The notes: generated from the letters alone by a model not told the origin. 64,000 nucleotides of DNA from Dermacentor variabilis (GCF_050947875.1 NC_134571.1:228480024-228544023), one strand, 5' to 3'; shown: positions 11,745 to 23,100, counted from the stretch's first letter. Program-made: numbers and translations.

Positions 11745-12319
11745 TTTTCTCTCTTAAGGTTATCAATCATTTGTTGCAATATGTCTCCAGTGTTGCTGAA
11801 CAGGTCAATATTATCTGAAAACTGAAGGTTTCTGAGATATTCACCGTTGATCCTCACTCTTAAGCGTTCCCAGTTTTCCCTAAGCCTTCCAAGATTCTCA
11901 CTCCTAGGTCTCCAGTGTTGCTGAACACGACAGTACTTCTTCCAAGCATGGAGGGAATCGCATTAGAGAGACTGTGTCTCCTGGCCTGGCCTTTCTCTAT
12001 AGGTATCTTCCTACTTGTCTTGTAGAGAATCACTTTAGCTGTAGGGCCTTTGCTGATATTTTCGAAGATATTCATGTATTCCTCCTGTACTCCTTGATTA
12101 AGTAATACCTCTATGACTGCAGGTATTTCTATGAATCAAATGCCTTTTTCGGAATCTATGAAAGCCATATAGAAAGGTTGATTCTACTACGCATATTTCT
12201 CCATTACCTGACTGACGACATGGATGAGATCCATTGTAGAGTACCTGCGCCTGAAGCCTGCCTCTTGTCTTGCTAGCTGAAGTGTTGTCGTAATCTTTTT
12301 GAAATGATCTTCGTGAATA
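11745..12319 (-). pseudogene. RTE-like LINE remnant, 3' half of RT
   Basis: Minus-strand reading gives LRNLQFSDNIDLFSNTGD, the RT catalytic region with the usual Asp-Asp changed to Asp-Asn, and further upstream FENISKGPTAKVILYK and EAGFRRRYSTMDLIHVVSQ. These resemble RTE-clade RT. Frame changes occur near 11850 and 12100. The same element resumes at 13729 after an insertion. Confidence 0.8.
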
Positions 12320-12489
12320 GAGGAGGAGGGAAGGAAAAGTAGAAGGCAGGGAGGTTAACCATAATAACGTCCGGTTGGCTACCCTACACCGGGGGAATGG
12401 GAAAGGGGAAAACAATGATCGCAGGGAGAGAGAGGAGGGAAGGAAAGAAGGAAATTGCGGCGAGTTCACTGACGCGTGAGGTCTTACAG

Positions 12490-12720
12490 AAATTGCATTA
12501 TAAGTCACAGGTGGTCGCACAAACCCGTCGTCCTTAAGAAACACAAAAGGGCCTTCACCGCTTTATGGGCCGACGGGCGATGGGGGCGGTGTTCCAGCAG
12601 CACTTGCACAGAAAGTGGCCGATTGTCCAGTTTTTGAAAAGCTTTGACAAGTTCTTGTCTCTCTGGGGCATATCTTGGACAGTGGCACAGCAGGTGGTGG
12701 ACATCGGCACCGAGGAGCAG
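12490..12720 (-). pseudogene. LINE C-terminal tail (post-RNase H)
   Basis: On the minus strand, CPRYAPERQELVKAFQKLD is followed by a Leu/His-rich stretch ending FLRTTGL. This is the end of an I/R1-group LINE polyprotein. The following 170 bases to 12320 are 3' UTR, with a GGTTAACC motif and TGGCTACCCTACACCGG on plus. Sequence at 49906-50250 shows the same organisation. Confidence 0.7.
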
Positions 12721-12851
12721 CGCGAAGAGATACGTCTACTGAAAGATATACGCCATCTTCCGGCAAAGCGGCTACCGTATCAACGCCAACTTCCACAAAG
12801 ACCGACAGTGCGAAAACGAAGACTGGGGCAACACTCTCACCTACGGCTGCT

Positions 12852-13053
12852 TCGAACTTCGCTACGTGCTACCGTCGTTGCCTTGGCGGGGGGCGTGTGC
12901 CTTCGCTCAACGCTTCTGCGTCTGTGCCAAGAGCCACTGAGAATACAAAAGCCGTAGTCGTCGTTGCAAGCCGTCACTTGGCGGCGGTGAGATGACAGGA
13001 AAGAGGGCAGAATTGTGCGCGCGTCTACTTTTTCGCCCTCCAGATAATCCCGG
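12852..13053. repeat. Partial 243-bp satellite monomer, inverted
   Basis: This plus-strand segment is the reverse complement of about 200 bases of the satellite at 10051-11665 (GTGCTACCGTCGTTGCCTTG and AAAGCCGTAGTCGTCGTTG here against their complements there). It is circularly permuted relative to the array and ends exactly at a hairpin. Confidence 0.9.
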
Positions 13054-13101
13054 CACAGAGCGCACTGCAGGTGTCCAGCACCTGCAGTGCGCTCTGTGCC
13101 G
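13051..13101. repeat. Perfect 23-bp inverted repeat (hairpin junction)
   Basis: Arms at 13051-13073 and 13079-13101 are exact reverse complements around a 5-nt loop, TCCAG. The hairpin sits precisely between the satellite monomer and the ORF1-like fragment, as expected for a fold-back join. Confidence 0.93.
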
Positions 13102-13690
13102 ACAGGATTTTCATGCTGCTCAGTAGAATGCGCATGGCGTCCATAAGTGACTTCAGCATCACTATGACTTGGCGATCCTCAGACGTCGTCCCATCGGCGG
13201 TTCGTGAGGTCATTGAGGGCGGCGCAATTTGATGTGACTCTGAGGCAGGTTGTGCTCGTGGAAGTGTAGGCCACTCTTCATAATATTGGTAATATTGGTA
13301 AGTCGTCGATTGGTATAGAAATATGGACATCATAAATGACGCCGATAGTGCAGTTGCCGCCAGTAGGTATTATGGATCGCACTTGCACTTTGTCGATCTC
13401 CATTATATGCCGCAGGCTTTGCAGTGCACTACGGTGTAGAAGATCTACTGCAAGGACATTCTTCCGTGCCTTTATTCTCACGTCCTTTATCTCGTTTGGC
13501 GCGATTCCCTCAAGAAACGCAGAAAGGACTTGCCTGTATATTCCGCCGTAACCAGACATTTGCTTCCTCGTGAATGCCACCATTGCGCACTTTCCGCATG
13601 AAATTTCAAGGCCTTGTTCACGAAGGTAGTAAGATGTCATTGTGGCTGCCTTCTGAAGCCGAGCACGAAGCTGAAGTCGTGTCACACCTG
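13102..13690 (-). pseudogene. LINE ORF1-like fragment fused to RT scrap
   Basis: The frame 13685-13278 begins with an RT C-terminal scrap (LREQGLEISCGKCAMVAFTR). It then passes into a different protein: NEIKDVRIKARKNVLAVDL and GVIYDVHISIPIDDLPIL, which I recognise as the Gag-like ORF1 of tick LINEs. A second frame (13333-13025) carries the ORF1 C-terminal region. The fusion of RT and ORF1 pieces is not a normal LINE order. Confidence 0.6.
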
Positions 13691-13728
13691 ATGCCCAAAT
13701 TTATGAATATACATGCACATCCGACAAA

Positions 13729-14285
13729 TTCGTGAATATACGGTACAATACTGGAAGTAAGCTAATGGGCCTACATTTTTCAGTTTTCTTAACGTCTTGC
13801 TTTTTGTAGATTAGTATAATGTTGCCATTCCTTCCCTTCTCTGGAACCCTTGAAATCGTGATTTCGTATAAGGGTCGCAAGCTTTTAAAGCCTGCATCTT
13901 GGAATAAATCGACTGTTATTCCATATTCTCCAGGCTGGGAGCAGACGTGTTTGATTTTCAAGACCCTTCTGACTTCATCGCTAGGTATAAGAGGTATCTC
14001 CTATCCCGTTCATTACTACATCAAATCGAAGTATCGTGGCTGCTCTGCGTACTGTTCAGGTCACTATGGAACTCTACTGCTTATTTTACTACATAATCAA
14101 AATTGCTGATCATATTACCCTGCTTATCTTTCATTGAATACATCTTTACTTGTCCTATACCAAGTTTCTTTTTTCACTGTTCTCATACTGCGTCCATTTT
14201 TTACGGCTTCCTCAGTCTTTCTCACGTTATAATCTCAAATATCCCTTAGCTTCTCCTTGTTGGTTAGTTTTGACAGAACCTTCTG
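13729..14285 (-). pseudogene. RTE-like LINE remnant, 5' half of RT
   Basis: Minus-strand reading gives KTEEAVKNGRSMRTVKKETW at about 14230-14170 and RVPEKGRNGNIILIYKK with CRPISLLPVLYRIFTNL at 13840-13725. These are RTE RT blocks that lie just before the part at 11745-12319. Stops occur near 14120 and 14020. Upstream of 14283 the minus strand has a pyrimidine-rich tract ending TTCAG, like a 3' splice site. Confidence 0.75.
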
Positions 14286-16117
14286 AAGAGTAACAAAAAT
14301 TAAAGAAAATGCTTGCGGTGCGAGACTAAAGAATGCTGTCCACGGCGCTGGTTGCTCCGCTCGACGGACTAGAAACACGCTGCCGGACTCGCGTTGGCCG
14401 CAAGAGTGATTTCTCGAGACTTTCCGGCATCCCAAAGCACTGACGTCACCCGTCACGCTTCGGCCATGCTACCTCTGCATAAGTATGCCGAGTCCTTCAC
14501 GGAGCAGCTGTTCTTGGACACGCAAGTCAAGAGGGAAGTATTTTTGTCAAAATAAGCTAATGGGCATCTCGTGACAAATAGGGCTTTACTGAACCAAATC
14601 GATTGAAGTGTGCACTAAATAATGCTGCTTAAGTTGTGACTTTTGGAATATTCGCTTTTTGTGGCTGTGGTATGCACTCACCTGCTGAAATGGTGTGGTG
14701 GTGATCACGCTCCGCTATGTGGGCGACGGCGCAAAGAATCTTGGAATGAAATACCTCTGTTTACGTACTGCAGCAGTTAAGAGTGGCACATTGCATTTTT
14801 CGTCGGACTGCATCGCACTCGCCTCGCCCGCACGTCCATTCAGCTATGCTGACGACGACACGGGCGACACGCGAACGTGACTTTTGTCGTCTTCAAGCCA
14901 TCGCGCCATCCCCAGCATCACTATTACCAGAGCGTGAAATAAGACACACGCCTGCACTGAGCCTGTTCATACCTGTGACGCCATTCGTATTTGAGTGCCG
15001 AGCTTGTTAGGTACTCGGCTAGCACGGTACAACAGTACAAGGCAATTAGTGCAAGCCATTATGCTCCACAGCGTCTCTGAGAGCAGTGGCGGATGTGCAT
15101 GTATTTCGGATTCCAGAACGAGCACTACTGTATTGGATTACATTATGTGGCATCGCATAGGAATTGTTCTTAACGTGACAGCGGCGTGTCGGCGTTCAAT
15201 TCTTTGTTGTGAAAACAGAGGAGCTGCCACAAGGCGGGTGTACATGACAATTATGATGACAAATGTCCATTTCGCGCTTCAACCCTGCTCATGGATCATA
15301 AGCTAGTCCGCTCCAAAGTCATGCTCGATGATGATAACGCTCAAACATAGCTCAAACAATAAGATAGAGAATGTGCCAAGATTATGAAGTGGTTGGCGAA
15401 AAACAACGTCGAAAGCATCGACGAAGCCAACAGCGCCCACGCATCGACAACACCCCATCGTTTACACAGCAGCTAGCAGCGACAAGAGGAACCCTCCAAA
15501 TGTCGATGGAACAATAAAATCACTCAAATGTTGTGCGCTGCACTGCCTTATTTCGAACGTGACATAAGCTGAAGTAAATGTTTTAGCCTCAGATTTAATT
15601 ATTCCGCAAGTACCAACTCTAAAAAGAGTCATCGAGCCTAAAAAGCATTCAACATTTCACGCAGCGACTGCATATCCACGTACGCTCCGAACAAAAATAT
15701 TGAAAGTCATCTCGAATGACATGCCACTGGTGCGTTTCGCAAATAGGTACTTGCACGTTTTGCTTTCTGAGAAATTTGGATGTTTTATAACAACGAAACG
15801 CACGATGTACCAAATCATCCGAATGAAATATATTTAAATTATGCAACGTAGAACCACCTCAACAAAAAAAGAAATAACACAAGCTTATGCTAAACAGCTG
15901 CGAACTAACGGTTGGACACAGCTATGCATTTTATAAGAATAAATATAGTTCTCCTAGACGGACGGACATTGAAAGCAATAGGGTTTGTCCATGTGTGTGA
16001 TCTGAATTACAAAAAAAGTGCCTCACTATGTCATACACAAATAACAACTCAGAACTTTTTCATATGTTCTATAAATATGTTAGTTTTAACTACTGTAGTA
16101 TGTATATTTTTCGAGAT
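14286..16117. other. Intergenic, nothing recognised
   Basis: No domain, RNA gene or clear repeat. Small open frames occur on both strands, none longer than about 109 codons and none with a family likeness. The end (16118-16130) is one copy of the PLE-1 target duplication. Confidence 0.4.
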
Positions 16118-16187
16118 TCTAATTTTAAGTAAAACTCTTGCTTGGGCTAGTTGGTTCATGCTTGAAGTAGTACAGGCAAGGCGCAGA

Positions 16188-16626
16188 AGATCAGGACTCA
16201 AGAAGAACACAAACGAAAGGACCGGCGCCACTCACAACTAAGTTTATTTTCGCAACAAGCCTGCCTTATGTAGGTTATTCAGGCCGAGTCGCGCACAATA
16301 CTTTAGAAGTAAAAAACAGCAATCTATCGAGCACTCAGGAATCATATCTAGCACATAATATCGAATGAGCAAACAAGAACCACACGTGGATCAGCACGGG
16401 AGGCACTTGATCTAGTATAGTCCTTTTTCAAGCCAACGGGGACAAAACCAGACATAAAAAGTACCGTCTACGCTTCACTACCACACTATCCACAACATTA
16501 CACACTTGAAACGCCTAAGGCCCAGTCAGTGATAAAACCCGCACGACTATGGGAATAATGACCAACGAATAACACGGAAAAAAAAACATGAAAAAGGCGT
16601 CTAAGTACAGCGTCTGCGTCAAAACT
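16188..16626. repeat. PLE-1 left inverted arm
   Basis: About 439 bp that match the reverse complement of 18162-18594 with scattered point changes and one short poly(A) length difference near 16580. It contains the inverted copy of the element's 3' UTR and its inner end overlaps the start of the RT frame. Confidence 0.9.
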
Positions 16627-17906
16627 GAATACAACGCGTTCTCCATTGACATTGAAGATCTCTTCTATTCGGTCCCTCCCAAAGGTCTCTTAGCGGCGGT
16701 CAGGGACAAGATCCAATCAACTGGTGAAGTCCGTTTCCAGAATGCAGCAGGTGTAAGTGCGGACAATTTCATCTCCTTATTAGAGTTCTACCTGAACTCA
16801 ACCGCCATCTTGTTTGAAGGCAAGTTTTATGTGCAGAAGAAAGGGATATGCATCGGTTCTTCTGTAGCTTCTGTCCTTTGCGATATCTTCCTATCTGTTG
16901 TAGGAGCTGAGATCAGTAATAAACTTCGTGATCCTCATGTAGTGTCCAATTACACATACGTTGATGATTTCTTGGTCATTTTGAAGGACGGCCCTGAGCA
17001 CGAATTAGTTTCTACCGTTGAGAGAACCATGACTATCTTCTCGAACCACAGTCAGGGTCTCACTTTTACCAAGGAAGTTCCGAGCTGTGGTCAACTCCAG
17101 TTCTTGGATATCGGGCTAGTGTTTCCAAAGGAAGGCATTTGTTGGATGTACAATCCGCGTTCTTTGAAAGGCCTGCTACCGTTTGAGAGCGCCCATTCCA
17201 AGATTGTAAAGCGTGCAATTGCTACCAATTCTCTGCAAACGGCTTTAACTAAGTCTTGTATCCATATGGTGTCAAGTAGCTTTAGCGCTCAAGTGGAACG
17301 ACTAGAACACGCAGGCTTCCCGCCATGTCTGATTTCAGCTGTCTGCGAAACGATGCTCCAAAACCTAAAGCACCCGCCTCTTATCTGGGAGCCAGTTTCA
17401 CGCATTTCTGTTGCGGCAATTCCGTACATTCATAAGGTATCGCACAACATCAAGAAAGTGGCGAGTAGGCATAACGTTGAGGTTGTCTTCTCGGCGCCTT
17501 GCAAGCTGTCTAAGCTTTGTGCCATGAACGGAGAGAAACGCCCGGCTTGTTCAATTCAGCATCAGAAGAAGTTCACTGAATGCAGGACACGTGTAGTCTG
17601 CCAAATCCCTCTAAGCTGTGGTCGCAGCATATCGGACAAAAAGGTCGATGTTTCAATGAGCGTGCAATGGAACATTGTCGTAATCTGCGCAACGAGGAAG
17701 GGAGTTTCCTTGCAGAGCATTGCAGAGACTGCTCTAATTGCCGCCTTCACTTTGACAAAACTAAAATTTTGAAGTTTGGAAAAGACAGGTTCGAGCGGGA
17801 AATTGTGGAAGCCTATTTCATTCAGAAAGAGGGAAACGCATGCGTCAGCAGGCCGTCCATTATGCTTAGTGACAAGGAAACGACCTTCTTAGAAGGTTTC
17901 ATTTAG
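16588..17906 (+). pseudogene. PLE-1 reverse transcriptase plus GIY-YIG endonuclease, truncated and frame-shifted
   Basis: The first frame (to 17772) starts in the middle of RT: FSIDIEDLFYSVP, then QKKGICIGSSVASVLCDIFL, then the catalytic YVDDF, then the PLE thumb (FESAHSKIVKRAIATNS). The GIY-YIG domain follows but a frameshift near 17600-17640 moves it to the 17580-17906 frame (GQKGRCFNERAMEH, RFEREIVEAYF). The GIY-YIG domain would nick target DNA. The ATG at 16588 is inside the left arm, so the natural N-terminus is lost. Confidence 0.9.
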
Positions 17907-18161
17907 GCATCATGTTAGTGATTTCATTTGGTTTTACCGTCTGTCTTCGTTTCATTTAACTAGTTTTTATTTTGTTGACGATTTCCTAGTTGCTCTTAAG
18001 TTCTTGTTGCACTTCTTTTTCTTTTTTTTTTGACGCAGACGCTGTTCTTTAGACCTTTATCGTTCAACACTTCTGTCCATTTCATTGTTTGTCACGCGGT
18101 TCATTTTTCGCGCGGTCACATGTTTTACCAATTTTTCGGGTGAGTGACTTTTAGAGATTTT

Positions 18162-18594
18162 AGTTTTGACGCAGATGCTGTGCTTAGACGACTTTTTCAT
18201 GTTTTTCCGTGTTATTCGTTGGTCATTATTCCCATAGTCATGCGGGTTTCATCACTGACTGGGCCTTATTCGTTTGAAGTGTGTTATGTTGTGGATAGTT
18301 CGGTAGTGAAGCGTAGGCGGTACTTTTTATGTCGGGTTTTGTCCCCGTTGGCTTGGAAAGACTATACTAGATCAATTGCCTCCCGTGCTGATCCACGTGC
18401 GGTTCTTGTTTGCTCATTCGATATTATGTGCCAGATATGATTCCTGAGTGGTCGATAGATTGCTGTTTTTTACTTCTAAACTTTTGTGCGCCACTCGGCG
18501 TGAATAACCTACATAAGGCAGGCTTGTTGCAAAAATAAACTTAGTTGTGAGCGGCGCCGGTCCTGTCGTTTGTGTTCTTCTTGAACCCTGGTCT
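18162..18594. repeat. PLE-1 right inverted arm
   Basis: The 3' end of the element, with AATAAACTTAGTTGTGAG near 18534. It is the reverse-complement partner of 16188-16626. Confidence 0.9.
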
Positions 18595-18975
18595 AATTTT
18601 AAGTTATTACGTTTTCTTTTAGACGACCCCCCACTTCCCACCTAGAATGTTTGTTATAAGCGCTGTGATCTTGTCCGGTTGCCTGTATTTTGTAAACCCA
18701 ATTACTTGAGGAAGCAGCTGACAAAAGAAATAAGGACAATTTCATTGTACTGGGTTGAATATAACGATTCCTGATATTCTGTCTTGGAAACCTCTTCTCA
18801 GGGGGGACACTATATTAGGATGTCGGTGCAAGTGTTGTGAGGTCTATAATTGAATCAGGAGGATTTCCTTGCTATATTCTTAAATATTTAGCTGACTTCA
18901 CTTCTTTTAGCTGTTCAAAACTTCTCAATAGTGCTTTTTAGACTCGTATAATAATTTTCTTAAATCACCCGATTC

Positions 18976-19214
18976 ACCCGCCGTGGTTGTTCTGTGGCTA
19001 TGGTGTTCGGCTGCTAAGCACGAGCTCGCGGGATCGAATCCCGGCCGTGGCGGCCGCATTTCGAAGGGGGATAAATGCAAAAACACCCGTTTACTTAGAT
19101 TTAGGTGCACGTTAAAATCTCCAGGTGGTCCAAATTATTCCGGAGTCCCTTACTACAGCGTGCCTCATTACTAGATCGGGGTTCTGGCATCCTAAATCCC
19201 CATTGCTTAATTTT
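18976..19214 (+). mobile_element. tRNA-derived SINE (Ruka-type), copy 2
   Basis: Starts CCCGCCGTGGTTGTTCTGTG and keeps the B-box GGGATCGAATCCCGG, followed by the same body as copy 1. A perfect 16-bp target duplication, TTAAATCACCCGATTC, lies at 18960-18975 and 19215-19230. It lacks the (ATT)n tail of copy 1 and is diverged in the body. Confidence 0.9.
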
Positions 19215-19230
19215 TTAAATCACCCGATTC

Positions 19231-20389
19231 TTGGCCAAGTTTACATATTGGGCGTGGGCCGTCCTTGTAGGCAAACAAGCACACAAACAAAATAAGACTG
19301 TGCGCTTCACTGTGAAAGAATGCTCTTTTCGCAGGTAATAAATGGAGAGCTGAAGGAATCGCTAAGTTTTTTTTATTCAGTAGACATGCTACATGGCATA
19401 AGTGCAATAAAAATTAGCGATACGCTTCAAATAAATGTTTTCAGCCCTGCTTGATGCAGGTACTGCAGTAATGAATTAGCACACTTGTTGACGGCTTGTT
19501 CCACGGAACCAGAGGTTATCGCCGGACTTCCATAATATAGCTGCTCTTGCACATCGCAAGATTTAAAGGAACGTCCACATGAATAAACAAATGATAAGAC
19601 ATGCACCTCGGATATTTGCATGCTTGCATGCGCCGGCTAGTCGCAGGGAAATCTCGGAGGCAATAGTTTAGACAAACAACAGCCCTGGTGGCAATCTCTA
19701 AAGTGTAACTCCTTTTCTCTTGTTTGTTTTCTCTACTTTCTCTTAGAATGTGCACGGCTGTTTACCCTATGCTCCTACTGGCCGATGTTCAGCGGTTAGC
19801 TATCCACACGCTAATTACGGTGCGGCCAGCAGATTCTCTTTTTTGTTGTCACAACCATAACTAATATCCTTTGTTCACGGCAGGTGCGTCGTAATGGTTG
19901 GCAGTGTAACGCTAAAAACGCGTAGGAAACGAATACAGTCGTCTGCTATGGGTATTCCTGATTGTCGTGCACGCTCTCGGAGTGGATGGACGAAATTACT
20001 TTTCTTGAATACGCTGCTACCGCACGCTAGTTTTACTACAAGATGTACGCTAATCGACGCAAACGACCAGTAGTGAGCTTGAGTGTGAGAAAGAACCGTT
20101 GATGCTGTATGCTTCAGTGTGCTGCATTCCTGTCGACACTACACGCAGCAACGAAACGACGATGGCGCACCAAGGCAAAACTCGTCGAAACGCAAGTGGC
20201 GGGTGGTGGAGACACTTATCTCGACCAAAGCAAATCCGTGGTCACCCCACCTGTAAACGCATGCCTTTTTCGTTATGATGGTGATGATTACTATTATTTA
20301 GCGCCATCATTTGCCATTAATGGGGCGGCGACAAACTGTCACCTAGCCTGCTTCAGTTAATCAGGTATGCTATGCGTGCTTTTGATGCT
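19231..20389. other. Intergenic, nothing recognised
   Basis: No domain or repeat I can name. Open frames of up to about 83 codons lack family likeness. Confidence 0.4.
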
Positions 20390-20800
20390 CGCATCTCCCT
20401 AACCTTTCTTTCTCTTCCTCAAAACTTGTACATCTAGCTTGTGGCGCTACCTGTGCCTTTAAAGGATCCGGTGATATTAACCTCCTCCTAGCAATTTTTT
20501 CACTGATACTCTAAACGTCTCTTGTTCATCTAGACTCCCGTTCAGTTGATGCTTCCGTCCACTTTAAGCCCAAGCACTTCTGGAAGGTGTACGTTAGTTA
20601 CAGGATCTCACTCGATGAATCCCTCTACATTCTATTAGGATGTGCTCAATGGTCTCCGGATTTTTGCTGCAGCGCACGCTTTCCTCATCTCGTTGCCAAT
20701 ATTGGCGCCGATGTGTTAGAGCGCCGCTCTCAGGCGCCCGTTCATGCGCCGAGCGTCGGCGTAGCCAAGCGAAGGATGAAACACCGAACGCTGATCGCAA
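20390..20800 (-). pseudogene. LINE 3' remnant (C-terminal knuckle and 3' end)
   Basis: Minus-strand reading gives NPETIEHILIECRGIH at about 20650-20605, the Cys/His tail typical of I-group LINE polyproteins. Loosely similar coding continues towards 20400 with stops. The upstream border is unclear. Confidence 0.6.
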
Positions 20801-22600
20801 CGGGGGAGAGGATCAAAGCAGAGCTAGAGGGGTGGACAGCGGAGGGATCGAAAAGAAAAGCGTCGTGTGATGGCACCACAGTAGCGCCGGTCCTCTCGTT
20901 GTGCTTCTGTGAATCGCGAGTCTGCATCATTAGCGAGGTAGCGGCGGCACGCTTGGAATCGAAGGTTATTCCGCAGAAAGAAAGAGAGGAGGAGGACAGG
21001 CAAGAGCTCTGAGAACAGCTTGACGAGCCCTGACCACACGGGACAGCGTAAGGGCGTGCGTGGCTATGGGATTACACCGTACTAAAAGGAAACATATACA
21101 TGGGTTATAGAACGTCGCTCGAAAAGGGAATTATAAATGAGGCATAACAAAAAAGGAAGACACCGTTTTACATTATTATACAAACAGTGAACGCAGTTCT
21201 TTTGGTGATATACCAGATATCTCAATGCTACTTTTGTGGCTTAGATGTGTAAGCAATCTAAATTTTAACAATTCATTTCCATAATTATTTCTAAATATGG
21301 CGACATACCACACTTCAGGTTGGCGTACATTAAAAGCTTATACCTTTTTCTCTAGCCTTGCTAGGCTTGTTATGGGCTCATTAATTTCCCTAAAACCAAG
21401 TTTATATAAACGGCATAGTTTGTCATCAAGCATTCACAGAACCTCAACGATTAGGTGCTTCTTAAATAAGTCTGCAGCATGGCAGCTATATGGGACTCAC
21501 AGGCTAGGCATAAAGCTAACCTTTGCAAGAAGGTGTGCTTGTTAATGGTCGCAGCTGTTGTTGGCCACACAATAAACGATTAATTCAACAAATAAGAAAA
21601 TAAAGAGTTAGATATGAGTATGTTAAATAGACAAATAAAAACATGGAAGCATTAGTATCAGTTATTTCGGGCACAATTTTTGGGACACACGGGTATATTG
21701 TTTTTTGAAAAAAAATACATATTTTACGTGTCTTGACAATGCGTAGCATTTAAGAATTTGTTTGCACCATCTTTGACAATGGCATTGTAGTTATTATTCA
21801 CGTATTTGATCCCTCGACAAATTTCATGAGGAGGAGGCTGAGCTTCAACGTGAGCGCCCCTGAAGGAAATTTCTGGCTACACCACTGACTGGTTTGCAAC
21901 ATTTGTAAAAAAAAGCATGAATTAGGTTTAGAACTTTGTAAATATGAAATAAAGAAAGGTTATTCCAATTGCACGCAATAATAAATTTAAAGCGTATGCC
22001 ATTGATGTACTTGTGCCGGTCGACTGGTGCAACGGAAGACATTCTAGGAATTGCGCACATGTGCTGGAAAAGGATACGAGCAAGCAAAGCAAGAAACGAG
22101 ACATTAAACCGAACTGAAAATGTGATCAAAATGAAGGAGACGCGCCGAGAGAAACGATACCGAAAGCGCATTCGCTCGCTGTCTATGCAGAACGCCTCAC
22201 ATATCTCACGCGTACACTGGTCCCAATAACTCTTAAGTATTTTGCACTAATTAAGCAAATCCTGACGACCATATCCCGAGGAATGCACTGATAAGCGGCT
22301 CCTTATAGACATACACTATGTTTGCAAATTTACATCACGTAGGCGCCGTCGTTATAAGCTCGCTGACCATCGCAATAATGGCTGACGGCGCTTGCGATCT
22401 GGCTGCATCTCGTCGTAGTGCGCTCATTGTTTGCAGGAGGATTAATGTCGATTTTCTCTGTGCGTCGGTGCGAATAGCAAACAAAGCAGAGCCGCACGGT
22501 TGAGATGGTCGGTGCCTGCGAGACGAAATGTCGCCGGATCGTTGCTCGCTATCACGCCAATGGTTTGTTACTAGGCGCTGCTTTACGGAGCAGGTGTACA
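20801..22600. other. Intergenic, nothing firmly recognised
   Basis: 20801-21030 is GC-rich with a plus-strand open frame (20587-21012) of no known family. 21100-22300 is AT-rich and without recognisable coding. The phrase TTTCTGGCTACACCACTGA at about 21870 resembles the TTGGCTACGCCCCTGA end of a repeat at 37300. Confidence 0.35.
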
Positions 22601-22616
22601 CTCCCAATACTTTTTA

Positions 22617-23100
22617 TTGCGAAAGCAATACTGCTCGAGGTTCCCACTCTTGGCCGTCGTCCCGGAGAATCCACCATTGACCTTTAGCGTGACCTATGTG
22701 TGACGTCATACCAGCTGTGGAAAAGCGGGACCCCAACTCGGCTCTTCGCGATCGTCCCAACGAATCCTCCACGGTATGTCGGATGATGTGTATAAGGTGA
22801 AGCTGCAACGATGTGCTGCAGCTAAGAAGCGGCGGCGTGCGGAAGAAACGGATGAAGAGCGGGAACAACGTTTAGCTGAACGGCGTGCATATTATGCAGC
22901 CAGGCGAATGCGTTCAACATCTATTGATCTGGGTGCATACAATTATCATGCATGCTCTCAATGCTGACGCGACTTTGGCGACACCTGATCGTTTGACAGC
23001 AAACCTTACGGATGCTTTAAATGGCGACCCGACTATATCTACACGTTCGATAAGCAGTATGGAATTCTACAACCTGAACAGAAGATTGCTTTCGCAATCC
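22617..23100. mobile_element. Possible small DNA transposon or MITE with short terminal palindromes
   Basis: ATTGCGAAAGCAAT near 22617-22630 and ATTGCTTTCGCAAT near 23086-23099 are inverted copies that bracket about 480 bp. Each is itself palindromic. Between them lies the small Arg/Glu-rich frame at 22776-22967. No target duplication was found, so the element call is tentative. Confidence 0.35.
22776..22967 (+). CDS. Small basic protein fragment with STPR-like repeat
   Basis: The 63-codon frame begins MSDDVYKVKLQRCAAAKKRR and contains ETDEEREQRLAERRAYYAAR. This resembles the 23-residue STPR unit (E-T-P-E-Q-R-E-A-R-L type) found in arthropod DNA-binding proteins and at the N-terminus of some Helitron-type helicases. 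Only about one unit and a half is present. It may be a leftover exon of such an element; function is unproven. Confidence 0.35.
   Translation: MSDDVYKVKLQRCAAAKKRRRAEETDEEREQRLAERRAYYAARRMRSTSIDLGAYNYHACSQC

Larger units (their letters stand above)
12320..13728 (-). mobile_element. Composite LINE-derived insertion with 10-bp target duplication
   Basis: TTCGTGAATA occurs at 12310-12319 and again at 13729-13738, and the interrupted RTE-like frame reads across both copies (LFTK versus YRIFTNL). The insert contains, on minus: an RT fragment, an ORF1-like fragment, a satellite monomer in inverted orientation, a LINE C-terminal tail and a 3' UTR rich in GGGAGG. The pieces do not form one normal LINE, so the insert is chimeric or was itself rearranged. 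Confidence 0.75.
16131..18591 (+). mobile_element. Penelope-like element PLE-1 with inverted terminal arms
   Basis: A perfect 13-bp target duplication, TCTAATTTTAAGT, lies at 16118-16130 and 18592-18604. Inside are a leading piece with GGGCTAGTTGGTTCAT (16144-16159), an inverted arm, a truncated RT-GIY-YIG frame and the matching arm at the 3' end. Penelope elements typically carry such pseudo-LTRs in inverted or direct orientation. The 5' part of the coding region is missing. Confidence 0.93.
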
